From NCBI RefSeq assembly GCF_049985285.1, contig NZ_JBNIEU010000001.1:310001-374000 (forward strand): 64,000 nt of DNA. The letters are read 5' to 3'. The stretch is from Aestuariirhabdus sp049985285 (GTDB lineage Bacteria; Pseudomonadota; Gammaproteobacteria; Pseudomonadales; Aestuariirhabdaceae). Positions 37,349-46,059 of the stretch are shown here, in pieces (positions within the stretch are counted from its first letter, which is position 1; every line of letters begins with the position of its first letter). The notes beneath the pieces were generated by a model. The model was not told the origin of the DNA and did not search any database. It saw only the letters and a program-made list of their open reading frames with translations. Both the position numbers and the translations under genes were made by a program.

Positions 37349-37828
37349 TTACTCTGGATTATTGGGCACCACCAATACGGGCACCGGGCTGTGGCGCACC
37401 AGATGCGCCGCCGTCTGACTGTGATGACCAAAGCTATTCTGGCACCCCAACACAACCAAATCACCCTCAAACTTTTCGATCGACCGCATCACCAGATCGA
37501 CCAAATTGCTTTCGGCCACCACTCGATGAGAAACAAGATTACCTACCTCCGGCAGATCACTCATCTCCTCCTCATAAAACTTCTCAACCCGCTGCTTCAT
37601 CTCCTGCAGGATGCGCTCTTCACCTTCGCGGCGCAGGTCTTCCGCTTTCCCCTGGGGCAAGTAGGAGCTCACCATGGCATGAACGAAGTCACTAACCGGC
37701 TCAAGTGCATGAACCATGATGATGCGAGCATCATATGCCTTAGCCATTTTAATCGCCTGGCGAAACACCGGACGGGTGTGCTTACCCAGTGAGGTAGCGT
37801 AGATGATAGTTTTTACTTCGGGCAACAT
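37349..37828 (-). CDS. Universal stress protein (UspA family)
   Basis: This 159-residue single-domain cytoplasmic protein has the Usp fold with ATP-binding features: IIYATSLGKHTRPVFRQAIKMA at the N-terminus, VDLVMRSIEKFEGDLVVLGCQN and then the glycine-rich region leading to HLVRHSPVPVLVVPN. A predicted FNR/ANR box (37963-37976), with a -10 box at the right distance, suggests induction when oxygen is low, as known for Usp proteins of Pseudomonas. Confidence 0.92.
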   Translation of the reverse strand: MLPEVKTIIYATSLGKHTRPVFRQAIKMAKAYDARIIMVHALEPVSDFVHAMVSSYLPQGKAEDLRREGEERILQEMKQRVEKFYEEEMSDLPEVGNLVSHRVVAESNLVDLVMRSIEKFEGDLVVLGCQNSFGHHSQTAAHLVRHSPVPVLVVPNNPE

Positions 37829-37934
37829 ATTCCATTCTCCTGTTACGGTTGCAACCCCTGTCTGACGAGGGCTGTTCCGGTGACATCCTTAACCAAACTC
37901 AATTGAAAAACGCGGGATGGTTCATCAGTCGCTG

Positions 37935-37976
37935 AGCATAGCAGCCAATAGACCACAAAAGATCGATACAGATCAA
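37935..37976 (-). promoter_or_regulatory. FNR/ANR-type promoter of uspA
   Basis: On the minus strand TTGATCTGTATCGA (37976-37963) matches TTGATnnnnATCAA at nine of ten positions. TATGCT (37940-37935) lies where a -10 box should be for an activator centred at -41.5, which would place transcription start near 37928, about 100 bp before the ATG. Confidence 0.6.
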
Positions 37977-38003
37977 TATTCGTAAGGCCCAACCTGGCAG
38001 GGG

Positions 38004-38882
38004 TTAACTCAGAACATAGGTTAGAACCAGCGGAATGGTTATCAAGCTAGCAAGGTTGCCCAGCATTACAATGGACGCGACTCGCGCTGGCTCAAGGTTG
38101 TATTGCTCGGCCACCATATAGTTCAGCACTGCAGGGGGCAATGCACCAAACACCAGCAACGCAGCACTCTCGACCGGGCTCAACGGTAGCCAGATGAGCG
38201 CAACGGCGGCACAGATAACGCCACTTAGCGGACAGGCGATCGCACCGGCCAGGCCAATTCGCCAATCCGTCAGGTCTACCGAACAGAGGCGCACCCCGAG
38301 AGCAAACATCATCAGGGGAATACAGATCTGCCCCAGCATGTCGATTGGGATCGCTACCCACTGCGGCAGGGGCAGTGACAGTAAACTCCAGCCCAACCCC
38401 AACAGCGTGGCGATAATCATCGGAATCCGCAAAATATTGATCAGCCGGGTGCGATGATCTATCACGTAAAGCCCGACCGTAAAATGCAGCACCATCTCGA
38501 TAATAAAGAGCACCACCCCGATCGCCATCGCCTCTTCACCAAAAGCGAGTACGATCAGGGGAATCCCCAGATTTCCCGAATTGTTAAACATCATGGGAGG
38601 AAGAAATGCGCGGGGATTAAACCCTGCCAGCCGAGCCACAGGCCAAAGCAACAGCCCCGACCCCAACACCACTATCACGCAACCCACCACCAGATTGCCA
38701 TAAGCGGCAAGATCAAAGCTTTTCGCAGACATCACCGAAAAGATCAGCGCAGGACAGAACAGGTCCATATTCATTTTGTTGGCGGCGCTGATATCGGGCT
38801 TCTGGAAGCGCCCATAGAGATAACCCGCTGTGACGATGATCACCAGCGGCGCGACCGTCAGCAAAACGCGCTCAAATACCAT
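38004..38882 (-). CDS. AEC (auxin efflux carrier) family transporter
   Basis: This inner-membrane carrier has about ten helices and 292 residues from the ATG at 38882, which has an AGGA site. A TTG eight codons upstream is less likely. Landmarks are KMNMDLFCPALIFSVMSAKSF near the N-terminus, MMFNNSGNLGIPLIVLAFG and PPAVLNYMVAEQYN near the end. Family members move organic acids or other anions; the substrate here is unknown. It is monocistronic, upstream of uspA on the same strand. Confidence 0.9.
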   Translation of the reverse strand: MVFERVLLTVAPLVIIVTAGYLYGRFQKPDISAANKMNMDLFCPALIFSVMSAKSFDLAAYGNLVVGCVIVVLGSGLLLWPVARLAGFNPRAFLPPMMFNNSGNLGIPLIVLAFGEEAMAIGVVLFIIEMVLHFTVGLYVIDHRTRLINILRIPMIIATLLGLGWSLLSLPLPQWVAIPIDMLGQICIPLMMFALGVRLCSVDLTDWRIGLAGAIACPLSGVICAAVALIWLPLSPVESAALLVFGALPPAVLNYMVAEQYNLEPARVASIVMLGNLASLITIPLVLTYVLS

Positions 38883-38994
38883 AAAGTCGAATCCTGTCGG
38901 TAACAATAGAATGGTTCAGGGAGAATGCAGGCTTACACACCCACTACATCCGAGCAATACTGCCTTGGCCCAAAGCAGGAGAGTGGGTCACCAG

Positions 38995-40071
38995 CTAGTC
39001 CCAATAACCCGCGCGCAACCAGGGTTTGGAATACCAGTAATAGCGTTTGCCTCGCGCATCAGGTGCGGTGCAGTTATAACGACTCCGGCCTGGCGCAACC
39101 CCCTGCTCTGCACGGGACTGGACGCGAACACGCTCCTCACCGTCGATAGTGACGCTGTCTATTGTTATGGGCATTCGGCCCTGACCACTGGCAAAACAAG
39201 CGATCTGGCGGGCACGATAAGGCCCGGGAGCGAGCAACAGCTCAAGTTCGGGGCGGGTTTCCCCCTCTGGTAAGACCATTGAGGAGGGTGTTTCCTGAAT
39301 AACAGGTAGCGGCAGCGACCAGAGTTTGACCGAAAGGTCCTTGATTTCAGCGTAGGCCCCCGATGCTGGAAAACGCGGTAAAAACCCAAAATCTGACCGA
39401 TTTCCAATGGCACCGGACTGCTGACCGAAGGCGACGTAACCCAACTCCTCAATCAGCGCCTGCGCTGCGGGATCGACCTCGCCATAGGGGTAGGCAAAAA
39501 TTTTGGGCTGTACCCCCACCTCCGCGTCAATTCGATGCTGGGCTCCCGTGACCTCATCGCGCACTCGCTGCAAGCGCTGGGAGTCGTCTTCGGCTTCCAA
39601 TAGCTGGGGAATATGCAGATGGCTTCGGGTATGATTACCCACAACCGCTCCGGCTGCCACCATCTCCCTGAGCTGCTGCCAGGAGAGCGCGCGACGGGCA
39701 CCCGAGTCCACAAAATCGGTGCTCACGAACACCGTGAAGGGCCAGTTTCTCTTTTTCAGCTCTGGAAACGCCCTCTCATAGATCGATACATAGGCATCGT
39801 CGAAAGTGATCGCAACCACCCGATCAGGAACCGCCTCCCCCTGTTGCAACGCGGTGATCAGACGTGGCAATGACCACAAAGTAAAACCATTGCTGTCGAT
39901 ATAATCGAGGTGGTCCTGGAAATCCTTCGGCCGCGTCGATGTCACATGGGGCGTGCCATCGTCGACGTGATGATATTGCAGTACCACTCCATGGTAAGGC
40001 TCGTTGGCAACAACCGAGACTGTGACTAACATTCCTCCCAAGGCTACCGCCCAGCGTGCGATCCAATCCAT
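38995..40071 (-). CDS. Exported polysaccharide deacetylase family protein
   Basis: This 358-residue protein starts at the ATG at 40071 (a GTG three codons upstream is possible). It has a signal peptide (about 1-22), then a NodB-type deacetylase domain: VVLQYHHVDDGTPHVTS, the catalytic and metal Asp pair in ITFDDAY, and the metal-binding HTRSHLH (HxxxH). The domain resembles PgaB-like N-deacetylases acting on polysaccharides, but no PgaACD partners are nearby. The C-terminal ~100 residues are beta-rich and unrecognised. It is divergent from the cytochrome gene. Confidence 0.87.
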   Translation of the reverse strand: MDWIARWAVALGGMLVTVSVVANEPYHGVVLQYHHVDDGTPHVTSTRPKDFQDHLDYIDSNGFTLWSLPRLITALQQGEAVPDRVVAITFDDAYVSIYERAFPELKKRNWPFTVFVSTDFVDSGARRALSWQQLREMVAAGAVVGNHTRSHLHIPQLLEAEDDSQRLQRVRDEVTGAQHRIDAEVGVQPKIFAYPYGEVDPAAQALIEELGYVAFGQQSGAIGNRSDFGFLPRFPASGAYAEIKDLSVKLWSLPLPVIQETPSSMVLPEGETRPELELLLAPGPYRARQIACFASGQGRMPITIDSVTIDGEERVRVQSRAEQGVAPGRSRYNCTAPDARGKRYYWYSKPWLRAGYWD

Positions 40072-40212
40072 TTGTAACACCCGTATCCACTCTATTTATG
40101 GGATCAAACTTACCACAGCCCGCAGCTTGATGCTCTAGCGCCAACACTAATGACATCTCCTCAAGGCGGAGATACACTGCGCCCATTCCCGCAACCTATC
40201 GGTCATCCCCCC

Positions 40213-41520
40213 ATGAGATTGTTGCATTACCTTACTGCCGCCCTGCTACCCCTTCTATTTATGGCCACCAGCCAGGCAGCGCCCATCACTCTAGTCTATT
40301 CCGGCAACCTCGACGGCGAACTCGAACCCTGCGGCTGCTCCGAGGCGGGGGATATGGGCGGTCTCAAACGACGTGCAACCGTACTGCAGTCGCTGCGCGA
40401 TACCGACCCTGGACTGGTGACCATTACTGCCGGCGGATTGCTCTCCGCCCAGATGACCAGTAACAAGATCAAAAACAGTTATATCCTGACCGCCATCGAG
40501 CAACTCAACTACGATGGAGTGGGGTTACAATGGAGCGATCTTGCCTATGGGTTCGATTCTCTCCGTAGCGCAGAGCTTCCCTGGGTTGCCAGTAACTGGA
40601 AGGGAGATGAGTTTAGTTCCTCTATTTTGATCAGCCGCCCCGCTGCCCAACTTCACTACTTTCAATGGCTCGACCCCGAGACCTCCCCCTACCGCCAAAT
40701 GGGCGAAGCCAACCGCAAGGTAGATACCCGTATGGGTTCGTTGAGCGCGCAGCTAGAGGATGCCCTTGATCGCGGCGAAACCACCGTGGTCGGCACCACC
40801 CTGAGCCTGCAGCGAGCGCAGTCAGAACTACCACTGGAGCTGATTGATCTGCTCCTCATCGAGCCCCTGTATGAGGAGATAGGTGAACCCCGGCAGCTGG
40901 GACAAACCTTAGTTCTGCAACCCGGTTCGCGAGGAATGCGGCTGGGCAAGCTTGCACTGGAGATTGAAGCCAGCGGGCGTATTAGCCAGTGGCAACACGA
41001 GGTGATCACACTACCGCCAAGCGTCGCCGATTCACCGGCACTGGCCCAGTGGTACAGTGATTACAACGAAGAGATTAAGCTTTTTTACCAGCGGCGCGTC
41101 GAACAGCGTAAAGCACTCACCGCCGGAACCAGTCCCTACGTCGGCAACCAGCAATGCGCCTTGTGCCACGCTGAAAGCGCAAAAATCTGGCAGGGCAGTG
41201 AGCACGCCAAAGCGATCGCAGACCTGCAAGCGGTAGGCAAGTCCTACGATCCTGAATGCCTCGCCTGCCATACGGTCGGGCTAGGAGTCGACGGCGGCTA
41301 CCTGGATCAGTTCGCCACCCCCCATCTGGCCAATGTCCAGTGTGAAAACTGCCATGGAGCAGGCCGCGAACACGCGAAATCTGCCGGGCAAACCCCGCTG
41401 GATCGACCCAAACCCGACGACACCACCTGTCGTCAGTGCCATAACCCATCCCACAGCCCCGGCTTCGATTTTTCCACCTACTGGCCCAGGATCAAGCACG
41501 GAAAAGAATCCACCCAATAA
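40213..41520 (+). CDS. Periplasmic tetrahaem cytochrome c with UshA-like N-terminal domain
   Basis: This exported protein of 435 residues has a signal peptide (1-22, ending TSQA). It has two parts. Residues about 25-300 look like a metallophosphatase/5'-nucleotidase (UshA-like) domain: ITLVYSGNLDGELEPCGCSEAGDMGGLKRRATVLQSL keeps the layout, but the expected metal-binding His and Asp are largely missing and a CGC motif is present. Residues about 310-435 hold four haem sites, CALCH, CLACH, CENCH and CRQCH, as in the cytochrome c554 family. It probably carries electrons in the periplasm; the role of the N-terminal part is unknown. The ATG at 40213 was chosen because it begins the signal peptide. 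Confidence 0.88.
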   Translation: MRLLHYLTAALLPLLFMATSQAAPITLVYSGNLDGELEPCGCSEAGDMGGLKRRATVLQSLRDTDPGLVTITAGGLLSAQMTSNKIKNSYILTAIEQLNYDGVGLQWSDLAYGFDSLRSAELPWVASNWKGDEFSSSILISRPAAQLHYFQWLDPETSPYRQMGEANRKVDTRMGSLSAQLEDALDRGETTVVGTTLSLQRAQSELPLELIDLLLIEPLYEEIGEPRQLGQTLVLQPGSRGMRLGKLALEIEASGRISQWQHEVITLPPSVADSPALAQWYSDYNEEIKLFYQRRVEQRKALTAGTSPYVGNQQCALCHAESAKIWQGSEHAKAIADLQAVGKSYDPECLACHTVGLGVDGGYLDQFATPHLANVQCENCHGAGREHAKSAGQTPLDRPKPDDTTCRQCHNPSHSPGFDFSTYWPRIKHGKESTQ

Positions 41521-41552
41521 AAAAAGGGTCACCCGAAGGTGACCCTTTTTTT
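41521..41552. terminator. Bidirectional terminator
   Basis: AAAAAGGGTCACC and GGTGACCCTTTTT pair around CGAA directly after the cytochrome stop codon, with A-runs on one side and T-runs on the other. It can serve the cytochrome gene (plus) and the azoreductase gene (minus). Confidence 0.92.
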
Positions 41553-41563
41553 ATCTTCAGCGC

Positions 41564-42166
41564 TCAAGAAAACAGGGCGTCTATCTGCAACTCCGCTCCG
41601 GAGATCGCTTCGGAAAAGCTCTCCCCCCCCATATTCAACCCTTCGGCGTAAACGAAATGCACATCGGTGATACCAATAAACGCCAGCACATCCTTCAAAT
41701 AGCTGGTTTGGGTGTCTTTGGACGTACCCTGATAGTGCCCGCCGCGCGCCGCCAATACGTAGGCCCTCTTGCCCTCCAACAGACCCTTGGGACCCTGCTC
41801 GGTGTAGGTGAACGTGAGCCCCGCCCTGGCGATATGATCAATCCAGGATTTCAGGGTCGAGGGAATACCGAAGTTATACATAGGGACTCCCAACACCAGC
41901 ACATCGCTCTCCTGCAGCTCACGCACCAGCTCATCTGAGCGTTTGACCAGCGCCTGCTGTTGGTCGTCACGCTGCTCAGCAGGAGTAAAAAAGGCACCCA
42001 CCACGGCCTCATCCAGGTGAGGTATCGGGTCTGTTGCCATATCCCGCTGCACAATGTGGTCCTGTGGATTTTGTTCACGCCACTGACGCAGAAATGTTTC
42101 GGTCAGGTTGGTAGAGTTTGCACCCTCGCGGCGTAAGCTGCTATTGATCACCAGTACATTTGACAT
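41564..42166 (-). CDS. azoR: FMN-dependent NADH-azoreductase
   Basis: This 200-residue flavodoxin-fold quinone/azo reductase matches the E. coli AzoR length. It starts MSNVLVINSSLRREGANSTNLTETFL, binding FMN phosphate, and has PMYNFGIPSTLKSWIDHIARAGLTFTYTEQGPKGLL, a family hallmark. In cells these enzymes mainly reduce quinones and relieve thiol stress. It shares its terminator with the cytochrome gene. Confidence 0.95.
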   Translation of the reverse strand: MSNVLVINSSLRREGANSTNLTETFLRQWREQNPQDHIVQRDMATDPIPHLDEAVVGAFFTPAEQRDDQQQALVKRSDELVRELQESDVLVLGVPMYNFGIPSTLKSWIDHIARAGLTFTYTEQGPKGLLEGKRAYVLAARGGHYQGTSKDTQTSYLKDVLAFIGITDVHFVYAEGLNMGGESFSEAISGAELQIDALFS

Positions 42167-42275
42167 ATTGCCCTCTCTCGTCGGTTAGGGGATAAACCAT
42201 GAGAGCTATTTTAGGGCGATCGCCTGCGGGGGATAGCGGAAAGAAGCGAGCAACTTATTCAAATTATTTGAAGCC

Positions 42276-42938
42276 TTAGTTACCAACACCGAGTTTAGAC
42301 GCTCTACGAAGGTATTCATGGAGCTGAGTAAAATCATCGAAACAGTGGTCAGCCAGCGCTTCCCATTCAAAGCGACCTCGAAAATTCACATGCACAGTCG
42401 TCACTCCAGCCGCGCGCCCGGCCGCAAGATCGTGTGAAAAATCACCCACCATCACCGACTGCTCTGGCGACACCCGAAAGTGTCTCATCAACTGCTGAAT
42501 ACCATCGGGAGCAGGCTTCGGTGCAGCGCATTCGCGCCCCAGCACCGCTTCGGGAAAAAACAGCTCACCCACGTCTATCGCGCGCAAAGACAGCAGAGCA
42601 TTATCGCGGGTGTTTCGGGTTAGCAATCCAAAATCAGCACTGTCCGCCAGCCAGCGCAAGCACTCAAACACGCCCTTGGCCGCCTGACTTTGATGAGCAA
42701 GGTCGCGCTCAATCCGTTCGAGTTTACGGTGACGACGACGAGACTCCTCTGCCGGCAGCTGGTCGAGAAAGGTAAGGATATCCTCCTCCAGGGGAACACC
42801 CAAGGCGTGACGAATGGCAACAAAATCATGTACCGGCCGGGTCAGGGTACCGTCCAGGTCAAAAACCCACAGGCGCTTATGCTTCAATCGGTTTGACGAC
42901 ATCGCCTGGGAGTAATCCGAACGGTTTATAAGCGGCAT
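42276..42938 (-). CDS. HAD-family phosphatase (phosphoglycolate-phosphatase-like)
   Basis: This 220-residue hydrolase carries all HAD motifs: DLDGTLT with the Asp nucleophile, LLTRNT, the Lys in CAAPKPAPDGI, and MVGDFSHDLAAGRAAG. The alpha-helical cap is small, as in phosphoglycolate or nucleotide phosphatases; the substrate is not known. A second start at 42902 is equally possible. The gene begins 5 bp after tesB and is probably cotranscribed with it. Confidence 0.88.
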   Translation of the reverse strand: MPLINRSDYSQAMSSNRLKHKRLWVFDLDGTLTRPVHDFVAIRHALGVPLEEDILTFLDQLPAEESRRRHRKLERIERDLAHQSQAAKGVFECLRWLADSADFGLLTRNTRDNALLSLRAIDVGELFFPEAVLGRECAAPKPAPDGIQQLMRHFRVSPEQSVMVGDFSHDLAAGRAAGVTTVHVNFRGRFEWEALADHCFDDFTQLHEYLRRASKLGVGN

Positions 42939-42943
42939 TTCGA

Positions 42944-43807
42944 TTAGCTCTTACGGTTACGAATCAAGCCTTCCTGAATCGTTGACGCTACCAACTCCCC
43001 TTGCTGGTTAAAGTACTGCCCACGAACCAATCCCCTGGCCCCGGACGCACTAGGACTATCGATCACATAAAGCAGCCATTCGTCAAAACGGAAGGGCCGG
43101 TGAAACCACATCGCGTGGTCGATGGTAGCAACCTGCATATGCGGCATCCAAAAATTTTCCCCGTGAGGGTTAAGGGATACTGGTAAAAAGTCAAAATCGG
43201 ATGCATAGGCAAGCAAGTATTTATGAATACGAAGATCATCTGGCATTTTACCTACCGTTCGGCACCAGACATTACTTTGAGGATCCATCACTTTTGGATC
43301 AACCAGATTCTGAGGATTAATCGGACGCACTTCGATCGGCTTTTCACAAACCATTTTCTCGCGTAGCGCTTCGGGAATCATCTTTTGGTGCTGACGATAG
43401 ATATCTGTTTTGCTGGGCACGTTTTCAGGGCCACCTACCTCTGGCATCTCTGCCTGATGATCGAAGCCCGGCTCGTCAACCTGAAACGACGCCGACATAA
43501 AAAAGATAGGATTTCCGTTCTGGATCGCAACCACTCTTCGTGTGGTAAAGCTTTTTCCGTCACGGATACAATCAACTTCATAGACAATCGGTTTGTGGGC
43601 ATTCCCTGGACGTAAAAAATAACTGTGAAAGGAGTGAACCGAGCGAGTTTCATCGACCGTTTGCTTGGCAGCAGACAGCGCCTGCCCCATGACCTGTCCG
43701 CCAAATACATTGGGGAAGCCCAGATCCTGACTCTGTCCACGAAATAGATTCTCTTCGATCTTTTCAAGCTTGAGCAACTCAAGCAACTCATTCAACTGCT
43801 GACTCAT
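42944..43807 (-). CDS. tesB: Acyl-CoA thioesterase II
   Basis: This cytoplasmic double-hotdog thioesterase hydrolyses medium and long-chain acyl-CoA. From the ATG at 43807 it has 287 residues, one more than E. coli TesB. Diagnostic segments are ENLFRGQSQDLGFPNVFGGQVMGQALSAA, VHSFHSYFLRPGN and ATIDHAMWFHRPFRFDEWLLY, which holds the catalytic Asp region. An in-frame extension to 43858 lacks family similarity. Confidence 0.95.
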   Translation of the reverse strand: MSQQLNELLELLKLEKIEENLFRGQSQDLGFPNVFGGQVMGQALSAAKQTVDETRSVHSFHSYFLRPGNAHKPIVYEVDCIRDGKSFTTRRVVAIQNGNPIFFMSASFQVDEPGFDHQAEMPEVGGPENVPSKTDIYRQHQKMIPEALREKMVCEKPIEVRPINPQNLVDPKVMDPQSNVWCRTVGKMPDDLRIHKYLLAYASDFDFLPVSLNPHGENFWMPHMQVATIDHAMWFHRPFRFDEWLLYVIDSPSASGARGLVRGQYFNQQGELVASTIQEGLIRNRKS

Positions 43808-44075
43808 GGATCTCTCCGCTATATTGCATCGTTCGGGGAATCTCAAGGCCTTAACCACGGCTCTTATCCCTCTGTTGTTTTAACTACCAGCACCTTTTTT
43901 CTGTTATCAACCCATCCAAAAATACGCGTCGAAGTAGAACCTGTAACCCTCTTCGTACCAGCCTCCCGCCATAGTGACTGGCCAAGCAGCGCTATAGACA
44001 GACTGTAGTTTTTGCCCGCAGGACAGATGAATCCCTATTGTACGATTCGCATCGCCCCATTTCCATGTATCGCCG
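43808..44075. other. Intergenic region between tesB and the binding-protein gene
   Basis: This divergent space shows no gene or RNA. It must hold the tesB promoter on the minus strand, which I cannot place with confidence. The promoter for the plus-strand gene lies just beyond it (44076-44104). Confidence 0.4.
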
Positions 44076-44104
44076 TTGGTAACTGGCTAAGGGAAAGGTA
44101 TGAT
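44076..44104 (+). promoter_or_regulatory. Predicted sigma-70 promoter of the binding-protein gene
   Basis: TTGGTA (44076-44081) and TATGAT (44099-44104) are separated by 17 bp. AGGAG (44123-44127) and a TTG start codon at 44135 follow. Confidence 0.55.
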
Positions 44105-44134
44105 CTAGACAATACGTAGCCTCAGGAGAAGCCT

Positions 44135-44908
44135 TTGTTAATTCCCATATCTATCCGCTGCTTGCTAGCGCTATTGCTGATTGCTCCCATGGCGTTGCAC
44201 GCTGCCAGTTTGCGTATCGGTACGAGCGGGCAGTACCCGCCGTTCAGCCAGGATCATCAGGGCGAGCTGGAGGGGCTGGATATAGAGCTGGCGCAGCAGC
44301 TGGCAACGTTCCTGGGACAGGAGATCGAATTCCGAGTGCTGCCGTTCTCCGATCTGATTCCTGCTCTACGAAACGACAGCATTGATCTGATCATGTCTGG
44401 AATGAGCATTACTCCTGCACGTTCACGACAGGTACTGTTCACGAGCCCGATAACCCAGACCGGCCAGGTGGCCATTATCCACCAGCGCAATATCGGTATG
44501 CTGGGGGAACCCTGGCAGCTAACCCGCGACGGACGCCGTATCGGCGTCAAGCGGGGTACCACGGGAGAGGAACTGGTCCTGAATGAGTTCCCATCGGCAA
44601 TAGTGATGTCCTTTGATACCATCGATAAGGCGCTGGCCGTACTGACCGCCGGAGAGCTCGATTACGTAATTCATGACGCCCAGACCAGCTGGATGATCAG
44701 CCAGAACCGCGAATTTGAAGAACTTATCAGTCTCAACCAGCCTCTGAGCGAAGAGAGTATCGCGTGGGCAGTTTCGCCAAAATCCAGGGAGCTACTCCTG
44801 CAGATTAACGCCTTCCTGACCGAGGCACGGCGTAACGGAGAGCTGGACCGCTTACTGCGCCGCTGGTTACCCCTGTCCATTTACACCAACCAGGCTCCTC
44901 GCCACTAG
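44135..44908 (+). CDS. Orphan extracellular solute-binding protein (SBP family 3)
   Basis: This 257-residue periplasmic protein has a signal peptide (about 1-23, ...MALHA) and the amino-acid-type family 3 fold: SLRIGTSGQYPPFSQDHQGELEGLDIELAQQLATFL, IDLIMSGMSITPARSRQVLFTSPI and IGVKRGTTGEELVL. It starts with TTG at 44135, chosen because AGGAG sits 7 bp ahead. No ABC permease or ATPase gene is adjacent, so it may work with components elsewhere or act as a sensor. A LysR gene follows after 9 bp. Confidence 0.88.
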   Translation: MLIPISIRCLLALLLIAPMALHAASLRIGTSGQYPPFSQDHQGELEGLDIELAQQLATFLGQEIEFRVLPFSDLIPALRNDSIDLIMSGMSITPARSRQVLFTSPITQTGQVAIIHQRNIGMLGEPWQLTRDGRRIGVKRGTTGEELVLNEFPSAIVMSFDTIDKALAVLTAGELDYVIHDAQTSWMISQNREFEELISLNQPLSEESIAWAVSPKSRELLLQINAFLTEARRNGELDRLLRRWLPLSIYTNQAPRH

Positions 44909-44917
44909 GATTCGTCT

Positions 44918-45838
44918 ATGGCTAACCCGATTACTATAGAGGCTCTGCAGGTGATCGACGCGATCAGTCGACGAGGCTCCTTCGCCGCTGCAGCAGATGA
45001 GCTGTTCAAGGTGCCATCGGCGATCTCCTATACGGTGCAAAAGCTGGAACAAGACCTGGATGTCACCCTCTTCAACCGGGCAGGCCATCGCGCTATTTTG
45101 ACCCCTGCCGGAGAGCTTCTGCTGGAGCGAGGACGACAGATCCTCCAGGCCACCCAGGAGCTGGCCGACGCGACGCGCCTGACGGCCAACGGCTGGGAGA
45201 CCCGGTTATCGATCGCCGTCGATTCCATCATCCCCATCGAGCTGGTATTCCCGCTGATAGAGCAGTTCAACGCCCACCAAAGCGGGGTCGAGATTCAAAT
45301 TCATCATGAGGTGCTTATGGGGTGCTGGGATGCGCTGACCTGCAAGCGCGCCGATCTTGCTATAGGTGCCGGCACCGGCGCCCGGCCGGGGAAAAACTTT
45401 AATACTCTCCCCCTGGGGACCCATGAGTTTATATTCGTTACCCATCCTGAACACCCACTGGCGCGGACGCAGCAACCCCTGTCACCCGATTCGATTGGAG
45501 AATACACCTCCGTTGCAGTGCGCGACAGCTCCCGGCAGCTGCCTCCACGTACTCACGGCATACTGGACAAGCAGCTGCGCCTGACCGTCCCCGACATCCG
45601 CAGCAAAATTCTCGCCCAAAAGGCGGGTCTTGGGGTCGGTTACCTGCCACGAGCCGCCATACGCACAGAGCTCGCCAACGGCACCCTGATCGAGCTCAAA
45701 ACCCTCGATGCACAGCGTCCCAGCCAGATAGATACCGTTGCTGCCTGGCGCAGCGGCAGCGACGGCCGGGCGCTCAAATGGTTTATCCGTGAACTGCGCA
45801 AGGACAGTACAATTCGCAGCTATATCAACGGCGATTAG
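44918..45838 (+). CDS. LysR-family transcriptional regulator
   Basis: This 306-residue regulator has an N-terminal helix-turn-helix (EALQVIDAISRRGSFAAAADELFKVPSAISYTVQKLEQDLDVTLFNR, residues 8-54) and a LysR effector domain resembling those of YhaJ/DhcR-like members. It is encoded 9 bp after the solute-binding protein gene on the same strand, an unusual co-directional pairing. Its stop overlaps the decayed chemoreceptor fragment on the other strand. Confidence 0.92.
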   Translation: MANPITIEALQVIDAISRRGSFAAAADELFKVPSAISYTVQKLEQDLDVTLFNRAGHRAILTPAGELLLERGRQILQATQELADATRLTANGWETRLSIAVDSIIPIELVFPLIEQFNAHQSGVEIQIHHEVLMGCWDALTCKRADLAIGAGTGARPGKNFNTLPLGTHEFIFVTHPEHPLARTQQPLSPDSIGEYTSVAVRDSSRQLPPRTHGILDKQLRLTVPDIRSKILAQKAGLGVGYLPRAAIRTELANGTLIELKTLDAQRPSQIDTVAAWRSGSDGRALKWFIRELRKDSTIRSYINGD

Positions 45839-45978
45839 CTGGCCTGATCACTGACACCCTGGGAAGCCGAGCGGATCGATGCCATATTACGATTGATCTC
45901 CCCCGCTACCGCGCTCTGCTGTTCGGCACCACTGGCGATCTGTAAATTCATATCATTGGTGAGATCGTCCCAGCTTTT
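45835..45978 (-). pseudogene. Remnant of a methyl-accepting chemotaxis protein (C-terminal tail)
   Basis: The minus strand encodes about 45 residues, TNDMNLQIASGAEQQSAVAG followed by EINRNMASIRSASQGVSDQ, that match the extreme C-terminal end of a chemoreceptor signalling domain and stop at a TAA (45837-45835). Similarity fades upstream of about 45978 and no receptor gene follows. The rest has been deleted. The intact tail indicates a recent loss at this junction. Confidence 0.75.
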
Positions 45979-46059
45979 CAAACTAGGAAAACGCAACAAC
46001 CTGTGCGTCACAGTGGGCACTGCCAATACCGGATACGATCAGCATACGCGCTCTTTTCA

